Source: Acanthamoeba lenticulata (lineage: Eukaryota > Discosea > Longamoebia > Acanthamoebidae). From it: a stretch of 64,000 bases of DNA. Under the pieces are notes generated by a model. That model was not told where the DNA came from, made no database searches, and saw only the letters and a list, made by a program, of their open reading frames with translations. Position numbers and translations under genes: made by a program. The DNA is taken from NCBI GenBank assembly GCA_002179805.1, contig NAVB01000031.1, positions 1-64,000 of the forward strand, read 5' to 3'. How positions within the stretch are numbered: the stretch's first letter is position 1; the number at the start of each line of letters is the position of its first letter. Below are positions 29,485 to 40,266 of the stretch, piece after piece.

Positions 29485-32400
29485 ATGGAGATGGAGCTGG
29501 TGGCGGTGAAGGAAGAGGCCAAGCGAGCCGCCTTTCTGGTGGCCCGTGGTGTGCGCGACCTTGGACGCGCGTTTGCCGACCAGGGCGCACCACAAGATGA
29601 TGCAGTTGTAGGCGAAGCGCTCAAAGCCGCACGCGAAGGAGCCCAGGGTCTCCTCCGCGCCACGATCGCCGTGCGCAACCACCAGCAACAACATCAGCAT
29701 CAACAACAACAACAACAGATGCAGCCCGACGCGGCGCGGCTCGTGCGGGAGGCCGAGGCGCAGGCGCAGCGCGTGGCCGGGACGGCCCTGCGGCTGGCCA
29801 CCGCCGCGCCGCGCGTGCTGGGCCTGTCCTCGTCCGAGGCGCGACGCGAGGCCGCCACCGCCGTGGACCGCGTGCGCACGCAGCTGTTTGACGAGGTCAA
29901 GGCCCTCCTCGCCCTCCTCTTTGCTCTCATGCCGCCGCCCGCGGGGGCCTCGCCTAGCCCGGGCTCGGCCACGGCCGCCGGTGCCGGCGCCAGCGGGGAG
30001 GTCGAGGCCGTGGTGGGCTCGCCGCCCGCCCGGACCGGCGGCCCCGCGCTGCGCAAGGAAGCGGAGGAGGAGGACGGTGAAGAGGATGAAGAAGTCGAGA
30101 GGCAGAGGCGGGTGAGGCAGGCCGAGGAGCTCGAGCGTGAGATCGCCGCCATGCAGCGCCTGCGCGAGGACGACGAGCTCAACCGAAGGCGCTCCGCCCA
30201 GGCCGAGGCCCAGGCTGCCCAGCGGGCGGCCCGCGTAGAGGCCGACAGGAGAGCAAAGGAGGAGGAGGAGGAGGAAAAGAAGAAGAAGAAAGAGGAGGAA
30301 GAGGAAGCGCAGAGGAAGCGGCTCGAGGTCGAGCGCGCGCGCGAGGCCGTCCAGAAGCAACAGCAGGCCGAGGAGGCCGCGGCTGCCGAGCGGGCCCGCG
30401 AGGAGGCCGACAAGAAGAAGAAGAAGAAAGCGGAGGAAGAGGAAAGGCAGCGGCGCGAGGCGAGGGAGGACGCCGAGAAGCTGCGAGTGAAGCGCGAGCA
30501 AGACGAAGCCGAAGCGCGGCAGCGCCTCGAACTCGACCGGCGGAGGCGCGAAAAGGAGGAGGCCGAGGCAGCGGCAGCGGCGGCTGCGAGAAGGCAGCGC
30601 GAGGAGGAGGAAGAGGGGGAGCGCCTTCGGGACAAAGCCCGCGAGACCGCTGCGAGAGAACTGCAGCAGCAAAAGCAGCAGAAGAAGGATCAGGAGGAGA
30701 AGGAGCAACAGCAGGCGAAGCCGCTGCAGGGCTCCCTTGTCAAGGAGGGCACTGCCCTCGCCTTGCCAAAGAAGGAAAAGGAGAAGAAGGAAAAGGAGAA
30801 GAAAGCCGAGCCGGTGAAGGGCCCGGAGATGAAGGTGATCGCGGTGAGCACCTTCCGCCCCGAGTTTGACGACGAGCTGGCCTTTGTCGAAGATGACGTG
30901 CGCATTCCCTCCCGCCTCTCTCTCTCTCTCTCTCTCGTGCGTCGAGCTCTTCACACCTCACACACGCGCGCGCGCGCACACACACACCGCACACACGCGC
31001 ACACACGCACACGCACAGGTGGTCACGGTGTTTGCGGCAGCGGCCGAGGACCCGTCGATCTGGTGGGGCCGCCTGCGCGGGAAGGAGGGCATCTTCCCGA
31101 GCGAGTGCGTCGACGTGCTGCAGGGCGACCCCGCCCTTCTCGTCCTCAAGAGCGTCGAGCCCGACGACCAAACGGCCGACAACAGCGACGACGACGACGG
31201 CAACAATGTCGACAACAACACATTCGTGCCCCTCGATCGCCTCCTCGTGCGTCTTCCCTCCCCCCCCCTCTTGTCGGCACCGCAGCCGTCGACGGCGACG
31301 CTGACGACGTCCCGCAGCCGCCGTCGGGCGAGGTGGCGATGGCGCCGAATGAGGTCCGCGTGCAGGCCGTGACCGACTACGCGGCGCGCGGCGGTGGCGG
31401 CGAAGACGAGTTGGAGCTCGGCCTCGCGCGCGACGACGTGTTCGTGGTGACCGCCGTGCTGCGGGAGGACGACGACTACTGGTGGGCGCGGCTGCGCGGG
31501 CGGATCGGCTACGTCCCACGCCGCTGCGTGCGCGTCCTCGCCGGCGACGTGTCGCTCCTGCCCGAGAAGAGCCTCGAGGAGGAGCACCTCCGCCGCCAGC
31601 AGGAGCGCCTCAAGCGCCAGCTCGAGGTCATGGAGAGGCAGCGCAAGCAGCAACACGACGAGGACGAGGCCAAGAGGAAGAAGAAGGAGGAGGAGGACAA
31701 CGGCGCCCATGCCAAGCACAAGGTCGACGTCGACATGGAGCTGCGGGTCGTGTGTCGGCGATGCCAGTGCGACGTGGTCATCCCGCGCGGCGTGCTCTTT
31801 GGCCTCTGCGAAGAGTGCGGCTCGCTCGTCCAGCGCGAGTGGAGTCCCGACCACGCCGCCGCCGCCGCCGCCGCCGCCAAGCAGCCGCCCGCCGCGCCCA
31901 AGGCGGTCGCCCAGCCCGAGGCCCGCGTGCAGCAGCCCCACATCGTCGTCGACGACAACAATGACGACGTCGACGACGACGCCGGCACCGAAGCCAAGGC
32001 GGAGGCCAACGACCCCGAGGCCGAGGCCGAGCCCGAGGCCGACGCTGAGGCTGAGGTGCCGACGGAGACTTTGGCGGCACCCCTGAGCCCGTCCGGGCGG
32101 GGACGCAGCGGCGGAGGGCGGAAGGCGGCGCGAGAGAAGGAGGGCAGCTTCATCTTTGGGACGCACAGGAACGACGGGCCCAGCCCCAAGGTCAAGTTCG
32201 TGCAGGACAAGCACCTCGTCTCCAAGCCCGTCTCGCCGGCCAGCGGCAGCCTCGCCTCCTCGGCCTCGCTGCCCGTCGGCGCGGCGCCGAACGAGCCCGC
32301 GATGTTGTCGCCACGGGCGGGCTCCACCATCGGCTCGGCCTTTGCGACCAACCCGCACGCATCGTCGTCGTCGTCATCGTCGTCGTTCTCATTGTCGTCG

Positions 32401-33353
32401 ATGACGCTGTCGAGCCCGCGGGCCTCGTCCCCGCGCTCCGAGTCGGCCTCCTTCCCCTCGCTGGCATCGGCGTCCTCGTCGTCTTCGTCCGTGTCGGCCA
32501 CGTCGTCCCCGTCGGCCTCGCCCGCGTCGTCCGCGTCGTCGACGCCGCTGACGTCGCCTCGCGGCGGGCCAGCGGACTCCGAGGACGCGGCGGCGGTGGC
32601 AAAGAGCGCGAAGCCGAAGAAGCCGCGGAGCGTCAGCGCCCTCAAGAAGAAGGTCAAGAAGAGGTCAAAGGACAAGAAGGTCGAGGGGGCCGAGGAGGAG
32701 AACGAAGACGAGACCGGGGAGGGGACCACGGGCGCCGAGAAAACGAAAGCGAAGACGAAGACAAAGACGAAAACGAAGAAGCTGAAGAAGGCCAAGTCGG
32801 CCTCGCTCAGCCGCAAGAAGGACCACAAGCTCGCGGCGCGAGAGGAGCCGAGCGAGCGGGAGAAGGAGATGGCGCGCGAGCTCGCCGAGCTCAAGCAACA
32901 GCTGCTCGCCGTGCAAGGCCTCCTCGCCCAGAAGGAGGAAGAGGAAAGGCGGCGCCTCCACGAACGCCGCCAGTCCCTCGCCCTCTCCTCCCCCGCAACC
33001 GCCGCCGCCGATGCTTCCTCTTCTGCCGCTGTGCTGGCGGCCGACCCGCGCAAGCTGGCCTCGGCTTCTGCTGCCGCCGCGCCTCGCCTCGGTGCGCGGG
33101 GGGCAACGTGCGCGCGACTGCGCTTTCGCCGGCCTCACTCACGCGTTGTGGGTGTGCGTGTGCATGTCGACACACAGGGCGTCGCGAGAGCCTGCGCCAC
33201 CTGCAGCAGGTGCGGGAGGGCCAGCAGGACCACCAAAAGACGCTGCGCAAGGTGGATGGGCTGCAGCGCACGGGCAGCGGCCGCTATGTTGCCGCCGACG
33301 CCAGCGAGGAGGCGCGCAAGCAGGACGCCCTCCGTCGCGGCATCGTCCCCTGA
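29485..33353 (+). CDS. SH3/coiled-coil scaffold with a zinc ribbon
   Basis: The protein, about 1,200 residues, starts at the ATG at 29485 (MEMELVAVKEEAKRAAF). A helical N-terminal segment with a His/Gln run is followed by a long Glu/Arg/Ala-rich coiled coil (about 30060-30740). SH3-1 is split by an intron: STFRPEFDDELAFVEDD, then SIWWGRLRGKEGIFPSECVD. SH3-2 reads AVTDYAARGGGGEDELELGL, then YWWARLRGRIGYVPRRCV. A second coiled coil leads to a CxxC-x17-CxxC zinc ribbon (CRRCQC...GLCEECG, about 31755-31820), then a long acidic/Ser-rich, then Lys-rich low-complexity region and a C-terminal helix ending DALRRGIVP. Four exons; the GTGCGC/CAG intron at 30899-31018 consists largely of CA/CG repeats. 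SH3 pairs bind proline motifs, so a cytoskeletal or endocytic adaptor is inferred. No catalytic domain is seen. Confidence 0.75.
30955..31018. repeat. CA/CG alternating tract filling the intron that splits SH3-1
   Basis: The last part of the intron before the acceptor is made of CA and CG dinucleotide steps (CACACACGCGCG-type). A CT repeat (30919-30935) precedes it. Alternating purine-pyrimidine DNA of this length can adopt Z-form. Confidence 0.75.
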
Positions 33354-33569
33354 AATTGTGAAAAAGAAAAAGAAGAGAAGAGAAGGGGGGAGACTAGGGG
33401 GCTGCTTGTGTTGTTTGTGTATACATCATCACCAGGGATTTGACCAACGAAATGCGGCCCTCACATGCATGACCTTTCTTCTCTTCCTTTTCTTCTTGTT
33501 GTTGTTGTATGCGTGTGTGTTGTTGCGGGGACGTTGTGTTTTGCGGTGTCGTGAAGAGGGCCTGCTGCC

Positions 33570-35730
33570 CTAGTCGGAGACGAGGAAGCCGATGTCCATC
33601 TTCCCCTTGGAGGTCGAGCTGTGGTTGGTTTGGCGTTGGTGCTGGGCGGGCGGGCAGGCGTTGGAGTGGTACGAGTTGTCGTCCACCACCATCAACATGG
33701 CCTCTTCGTCTTCTCGATCTTCCTCCTCGCGCCCGCTCGATTCTTCCCCTGCGGCGAGAACAGGCGAGTAGACCCACCCGCCCGAGGTCGGCGTCGACTG
33801 CGAGCGTAGGCGCGTGGGCCGCAGCGCAGACGGTCTCCTCACGAGTTGGGAGCCCTCGAGCCCATGGACCTGTTTCCCCGGAGACAGTTCCATGGACTCG
33901 AGGGCTTGTGGTGGGTCCGGGTTGGAGTGACTTCGCGACCTGATGGTGCGGACAGGTAAGTCGAGAGACCATCATCATGCAGCGCTTGCTCTGCGCGGAG
34001 ATCAAAGGCCTTACCGTGTTCGGATCGCGGTCCGCCTGTCTACTTCGCTCTTGTCCGACGGCTCGGAGGGCGTGGTCGAGGTCCTTGCTAGACCATGCTG
34101 CCCGCTCCCCCAAAGCTCTGGCGGAGGCCGTGGCGGGCTTGAGTTCGATCGTAGTCGGCTGCATCACACAGGAGAGAGACATTTCGAGATCAGTACCAAA
34201 GGCAGGGAAGAAAAGGGGGGAGGGGAGGAGTTGTTACGTGATGTTCTTGCATGAGACTGGAGTGAAGAGGTGAGGGTCGTCCTCCCCGCCAGCAGGGTGA
34301 TGATTCTCGTGGTCATTCTCCAGACCAGCGGGGTCGTGGTTTAGATCATGCACGGAATGCGGTTTGGCAAATTTGGGAGGTGATGTGGGCCTGTGCCCGT
34401 TCTGTGACGAAGTGGAGGAGGGCGAGGAACATCCATGGTGTGTCTCGTTAGGCCCCCCAGATTTCTTCAGGGGCGGAAGCTGGAATGGGGCGAAAGGGAA
34501 GCCTCCGTGAATGCTCGGCGCTGGTTCCCAAGCCCCGCTATTGCAAGGCGAGTTGGAGGGGGAAGTGGCGGGCGTTGGGGCAGGGAATGCAGAGCTCATC
34601 ATCTCCGCGGAGATGGAGCGGGAGCGAGACCGCAGAGCGCTGAAGGCCAGCGGGTAAGTGGGAGGTGTAGTGCCGACCGGCTGGGTCGTGGCCGGCTGCA
34701 CAGTAAGGACACGAGACGGCTGAGGAATGAGAATGTGTGGAAGCTGAGCCTGAGGGGAATACGCCGAGGCCTGGTGTGGTTGAGGCGAAAATGAAGGCGG
34801 CGACATGGGCGGCGGTTCAGAAAGGGAACGGAAGGGGCGGGTTACGAAGGGAGGGGGTGCTGTGTAGACTTGGGGAGTGTTGATGTATGAAGAGGAAGAA
34901 GAACAAACTGGCTGGACCGCTGGGTGAGGGGCTGCTGTCGGAAGGGGTGAAGTCACCGCCATGGCCGACTGGGCAGGGGATAACGGCCCTATCGGTGAAG
35001 TCGGTACGCTGGTCATCGTCTGTGTGGCTGACGGCGAAGCAGGCTGTGCCGTAGGGGGCGATAGTGGAACTCTGGTTCCGCCCTTCTCCAGCTTCCAATG
35101 TCCTGTTGTTGTTGTTGAAACAGTTGTATGAGATACAAATTGACACAGCTGGCAGTTGCGTTGGCAGAGTTCGAACCAGTTAAACTGTCCAAAGAAGACG
35201 GTTTTGCGTTTTTCCTAGCCAGATCTGGGGCATCGGAAAGTTTCCACTTCATCTCGTATTCACTTCCTCTGCCTCGACGCTTCCCTCGCCCTCTTGCCGG
35301 CGTACCTGTCGTGCCCGAGGCATGGCCGGACACGCTCATGTTGCCTTCTCCTGCGGATGATCTGCTATCTTACAAACTTAGCGCAAAAGAAGTTGAAAGA
35401 AGGAAAATTCATCATCATCATCATACCCAAAAGATGCAGATGATGAATGTGCAAGCGAGAGGAAGAGTTGCTGCCCCTAACTTGAAAGGCTAAAAGAGGG
35501 AAAGATAGGGAAAGAAACGGCAGAAGAAGATGCAGGAACGGCCGCTGGCGGGTACAGAGGGTCACAAGGGCATCTACTTCTGTGCCTTTGCCTGCTGAGA
35601 TCGCGTCTCGAAAAATGGCTAAAGTTGCCTTTTCCTGGGTGGCGGTTGAACGCGTGAATTCGACTCTGCTCTTTTTATGGTCTAAAAAGGCAAGCTTACG
35701 CAAAAAGGACAGAAGCAAGCCCCTACGCAT
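33570..35730 (-). CDS. Unrecognised Pro/Ser-rich low-complexity protein
   Basis: The first ATG in frame is at 35730 (MRRGLLLSFLRKLAFLDHKK), followed by a helical segment ending GKGTEVDALVTL. A GTACCC donor and GCAG acceptor may join this to the next exon (MSVSGHASGTTGTPARGRGK, 35339 downward); alternatively the gene starts at 35339. The central part (35010-34260) is Pro/Ser/Thr-rich (for example SEPPPMSPPSFSPQP), with a His/Asp-rich end (DHENHHPAGGEDDPH). Further exons read TASARALGERAAWSSKDLDH and QLVRRPSALRPTRLRSQST, ending KGKMDIGFLVSD at 33570. No known domain is seen; the many SP/TP sites suggest a phosphorylated, disordered regulator. Four to five exons, roughly 500-560 residues. It converges on the SH3 gene, with 217 bp between stops. 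Confidence 0.45.
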
Positions 35731-36178
35731 CAATTCAAACAATTCATCCTAATTGGCCATTAAACCAGTTCAGCTGAGGGTGTGGCTCTGCATCTGTCCC
35801 TTTTTGAGCTTCCTGGGCCAGGTGGTGGGCACTTTTAGAGTCGGTGGAACAGCAGGCTCTATTGGCTTCCCTCGATCCTTCACACAGAAAACTTGTCCTT
35901 TCTTGTATGCACGTCCATATCTCGAAGTTGGGTATGCCCCCATCGCTAACTCCCCTCATGAAGCTTCACAATTCACCTTTTACAAGCTTTGCAATGCCGT
36001 GAAAAGAGGCCAAGTGCTTTTCTTGGATCCGCAAACGCATCTCTTCATCTGGGTCTGGTCCGTGGTCCTTGACCTTTGGTTTTCTCTTCTTGTGTCTTCA
36101 TCTGTGGATTGTGCCAGTGGGATGGAGGAAGAGGAAGAAGAGGAGATTCTGTTTATTCTCGAGGAGAAGCCTTTCATC
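35731..36178. other. Intergenic region between Pro/Ser-rich gene and 53BP1-like gene
   Basis: These 448 bp contain no recognisable gene. A plus-strand frame without ATG start (35753-36313) resembles no family. Two ATTGG (inverted CCAAT) elements lie near 35752 and 35860, which fits a promoter for the minus-strand gene that starts at 35730. Confidence 0.4.
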
Positions 36179-39100
36179 TCAACAATTTTTGTAATAGTAG
36201 AGTTCGTCCTCGACATCAGCCACTTTCTGTTTGTACACATCATATCATATCACATTATAGCGCATCACATATCAACGCACGAAAAGGAGAACCCCGCCCG
36301 GGATAAGGTATGAGTATGTGTACACGCACGCGTGCGCCCTCTCTCTCCCCCTTCCGCCCCCGCAAAAAGCCCCAACGGAGCGAAGAGAGGGGAAATGGAT
36401 GGTATGTCTCCCAGGAGGGTCCAGTCCATCCGCTTTGGGGCGGTAGCAACCGGTGATTCGCGCTCCCCAGAGGCTACACACCGGACCGGACCAGGGAGGG
36501 AGGGAGGGAGGGAGGGACGCGAGTGCGCACCTGGCTGAGAAGCGACTGAACAATCCACTGCTTGCCCACCACGGGCACGCCCAGCTTCTTGAACTTGACC
36601 TTGAGGTAGTCGTCCGGGTCAGGCGGGCTCACGATGCACTGGACACCCCCAGCCCAGCACGAACAGCGTCAGTCCTGATGTGCACGAGCGGAGCAATGGC
36701 GCGTACGCGAGTGATGCGCACCTCGACGCGGCCCTCCTGGGGCGTGAAGAGCCGCTCGACGACCTTGGCGCCGCCCTCCTTGAGCACCAGCCGCCACAGG
36801 TTCTGTCCCCGCGCGAACAAAAACACAAAAGAGAGTCAAATCGTCTCGTCTGTTGGCCAAAGGACCCCAGCCAAACCGGGGTTACCTTGAACTCGGGGGA
36901 GCCCACGACCTCCACCCGCATCCCTTCGAAGATGTCCTCGCGCGGCTTCTTGCTGCGATCCCCCCGCGGAGGATGGCGGTCGCCAAGCCTAGGCGTCAGC
37001 ATCAACAGCAACGAGTCTCGGAGAAGTGGGGCGGGGGCGGGACAAGCGCACATGAAGACGTCGGCGGACTTCTCCACAGAGTAGCCAGCGGGCAGGAGGT
37101 AGAGCGAATGGGGCAAAAGGCATCGCTGCTGACAGCAGTGGATGAGCCAGTTGTAGTGCACGGTGGGTAGGCCCGCCGCGACGGACAGCAGGTACTTGAG
37201 CGTCCTGTTTCCCGCAACGCGTGTGTATGTGTGTGTGTGTGTGTGTGTGAGGAGCTCAAGTGGCGACGCGAGGGAGCGAATGGAGGGGGGGGGGAAGAAA
37301 AATTGAAGACGCACGTGCGAGGCTTGGCCGAGAGGAGGAGGGTCGAGGGGAGGCCCGCGTAGCCGCTTCGCTTCTTGCACTGCGAAGCGAGGGACACGTT
37401 GGCAAAGCTGTTCAGCACCTTGCCGCCCTCCTCCCCGATCAGCCGGATGATCCGCTCGGCCGAGCGGTCTGCACACCATCCCCCCCCCCCCGCAAACACG
37501 ACATCACGACAGAGCGAGGGTCAGTCGGATCTCGTCCGTCCCTGGCGGATGTACACTGCCGCCCGGGAAGAGTCGAACGGACCGTCGTTTTCTTTGTCGT
37601 CGTCGCTGGAGAGGCCCGTCACGATGAACTGGAGCCCACGGAACAGCTGTTGCGAGTTCTTGGGCTGCGTCGCCTCGCGCTCCTCCTGGCGCGTACATCC
37701 CCCCCCCCCCAAAGCAGCCATTAGCTCGTTTGTTCGTTCGTCGTTCGTTCGTGTAAGAAGAAGTCGTTGTCGCGTACGGCGAGCATCTTCTTCTGGATCT
37801 TTTTCCAGGTGTAGTTGGCGGTCTCCGTGTCCTCCTCCGGCACCTCCTGTGTGGGGGGCCCGTCGTCATCGTGATCATGACCAACCAGACAAGCAGAAAC
37901 CCGCTTGGTAAGCGCTGCGGATGCAGAAGAAGACTGCGAAGAAATGGGGAAGAGCGCGCACCGTTGACTTGCGCCTGGCCTTCCTCGTGCTCTTTTCGCC
38001 TTTGTCGCCGTCGTCATCACGCTTGACCTCTTTGCCCTTGCCCTTGGCTGGAAGCATCCAATGGTACCACCACGCACGCACGTCGACTCGTGAGTCATCA
38101 TCGCTGGCGCAAGCGCGTGCCGCCTCCTGCACACATACTCACACGCACGAGGCGACGTACCTCGGCTCGCTCGGGTCTTTGCAGCCACTGGCTTCTCGTC
38201 CTCGACCTCCTCGTCCTCGTCGTCATCTCCACCATGGTCGTGATTGTCGGCTTCCTCCTCCTCCGAGTCCTCTTTCCACTCGGCCTTGGGGTGGCGCTTG
38301 GCCGGTTGCGGCGATGGGCGGCGCTGGCGGCTGCTGCTACTACCACTACTGCTGCTGCTGCCCTTCCTCGCCACAGTTGACTTGGCCTTGGGTTTTGTTT
38401 TGCTGCTCTGCTTTTCCGCTACTTCGTCCTCGTCCTCGTCTTCGGAGGACGATTGAATGATGCGGCTCTTGCGCTGGGCTGTGCGCCGGGCGGGTGTGGC
38501 CTTCCGGCTTTCCTTGTCCTTCGTCGCGATCCAGGTGGTGGCCTTTTCCCTTTCCTCCTCCTCCTCTTCTTCTTCACGGGCCTTCTTCGCCGCCTTCTTG
38601 ACTGTGGAGGTCGATGATGACGAAGACGAGGAAGACGAAGATGAAGGTGGTGGGGAGGAGGATCGCGGAGAAGCTGGCGGCGAAGTGAGAGGCTTCTTGC
38701 GGTTGCGGGCGAAGCTGGCAAAGTTGTTTTCAGCGGGCGAGGCCTTGGGAATCGTCGCTGACGACTTGCTCTTAGACTTGTCGTCGCTGTTCCCGTTTTT
38801 GGTCACAACGTTCTCTGTCGCCTTTGCTGCGCTGGTACTGGACATCGTTGTCTTCGTCGTCGTCGTCGCCGCCTGCCCAACATTCTTCTGCCCTCGCTCG
38901 CGCGTTTGCTCCTCTTCCTCCTCTGCCTCGTCCGGAAAACTCGCCTCACAGGAGGAGGGCACCACCTCGATCTGCGCCTTCGTAGATTTCGATTGCATCT
39001 TCGCGGCTGGTTTAGCTACTGCACTCTCCTTTGGCTCGGCTTCGCTGGCTTTCTCCTTTGCCTTGGCCTTTGTGTCGATCGGCGGCCAGTCTTCTTCATC

Positions 39101-40120
39101 CTCGTCTTCCTCTTCATCGTCCTCATCCCGTTCGTCGTTGCTCACGATGGAATCGTCATTACCGGCCACGGGGGCCTTGGAGGTCGATGACGTTAGGCGC
39201 TGCGTGGCTGTGGGTGCAGGAGTGGATGCCGTAAGCATCATGGACTGCGAGTCAGGCAGCAGCACCGCGTCTGCAGACAAACACAAAAGTCAAGTTGGTC
39301 AGCCCGGTCGGACATGACGTTCAAAACCTTGTCAAGTGGCGCGCACCAAAGGCGGGCAGGTCGAATTCCTTGTCAGAGTCCAGAGAGAACTCGTCTTCCT
39401 CGTCTGAGCCTTCTTCTTCCACTTCGCTTTCATCGTCCTTCTCATCACTATGAGCGGCGCTCTTCAATGTGGCAGCGGGCTGTTGTGGCTCTGGCTTCTT
39501 GAGCCTCGGGTCGGGCTTCTTGTAGGATTCCTGTACGATAGACTACCATAGACTATGGTCAAGCCTGAAAGTTGTGCGATGGCCACCGGGGTAAGGTGCG
39601 TACTGTGGTCTTGGTTGCAGTGGGCTCCTTCTTCGTTGTCACTGTTGCCTTGGGTGTCGGCTGCACCCCTGGGCGGTGCTGCGGTCGACGTTCGGCAGCC
39701 TCTGCGGGCGTATTATCCAGGTGCACATCTTCGTCCTCTTCCTCTTCGTCTTCTTCATCCTCTTCGAGTTCCTCATCGTCTTCCTGTAACCGTAGTTGGG
39801 GGGGGGGGGTAAGGGAGCAGACCACCAGGGCATGAAGGTGGAAGGGAAGGCACCAGGCCGCCGTCGAAGGAAAGCGAGACGAGGGGCTCGTGGAACGTGC
39901 CCAAAACAGCAACGTTCGACGTAGTAGGCCCGGTCTTGGCCGGTTTGCCTGCAAGGTCGGACCCGCTAAGCAAAGTGCAATCAACGCAAATCGAGAACGT
40001 ACCTGGCGGCAAGAGTCGTGCAGAAAGAGGGATGGTGGCCTGATCAGACGGCACAGGGGTAGCAACTGGCCCGAAGCTACCATCAAGCTCGACATCAGAA
40101 CCCTCGTATGAGCTGTCCAT
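36179..40120 (-). CDS. 53BP1-like tandem-BRCT protein
   Basis: 53BP1/Crb2/Rad9 proteins are checkpoint mediators that bind modified chromatin and damaged-DNA kinases. The ATG at 40120 begins MDSSYEGSDVELDGSFG. A long acidic and Ser/Lys-rich region follows, mostly one exon (39283-38160), with many SS and SP sites. The C-terminal BRCT pair, in about seven short exons, reads FRGLQFIVTGLSSDDDKEN, RIIRLIGEEGGKVLNSFAN, YLLSVAAGLPTVHYNWLI, LLPAGYSVEKSADVF, IFEGMRVEVVGSPEFK, NLWRLVLKEGGAKVVERL, DDYLKVKFKKLGVPVVG and WIVQSLLSQ. The spacing and LLPAGYS motif match the 53BP1 BRCT pair closely. A last small exon (36226-36179), joined in phase 0, encodes KVADVEDELYYYKNC. No Tudor domain is visible. About 1,000 residues. 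It is divergent from the fucosyltransferase gene with 146 bp between starts. Confidence 0.75.
37219..37249. repeat. TG dinucleotide repeat in an intron of the 53BP1-like gene
   Basis: Almost pure (TG)n, within the intron between the BRCT exon ending LLLSAKPRT and the exon starting RTLKYLLSVAAG. Confidence 0.8.
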
Positions 40121-40266
40121 TGTGTGAGATTTGCTGTGCTCTGTTGTCACAGCGTTTTCATTCATACTCCCTTCCCGCCAAATCGAAACTGGCAGCCGTT
40201 TCAAATTCTTTGCTGACGTGGCATCGGAAACTGGTCCATTTAGTGTCTGTTGGCGAAAGAAGATTG
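40121..40266. promoter_or_regulatory. Short bidirectional promoter region
   Basis: The 146 bp between the ATGs of the divergent 53BP1-like and GT10 genes must include both transcription starts unless untranslated exons exist. No clear TATA box is seen. Confidence 0.45.

Noticed and set aside
29386..30954. 522-codon minus-strand open frame, Leu-rich
   Set aside because: It is antisense to the Glu/Arg-rich coiled-coil exon of the SH3 gene; GAG/GAA codons read backwards give Leu/Phe. No domain and no splice logic.
31509..33053. 514-codon and overlapping 466-codon minus-strand open frames
   Set aside because: Antisense shadows of the Ser/Glu/Lys-rich part of the SH3 gene; compositionally biased, no family.
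35753..36313. 186-codon plus-strand open frame
   Set aside because: It starts without ATG, resembles no family, and its end overlaps the last exon of the 53BP1-like gene on the other strand.
38457..39317. 286-codon plus-strand Ser/Leu-rich open frame
   Set aside because: Antisense shadow of the acidic exon of the 53BP1-like gene.
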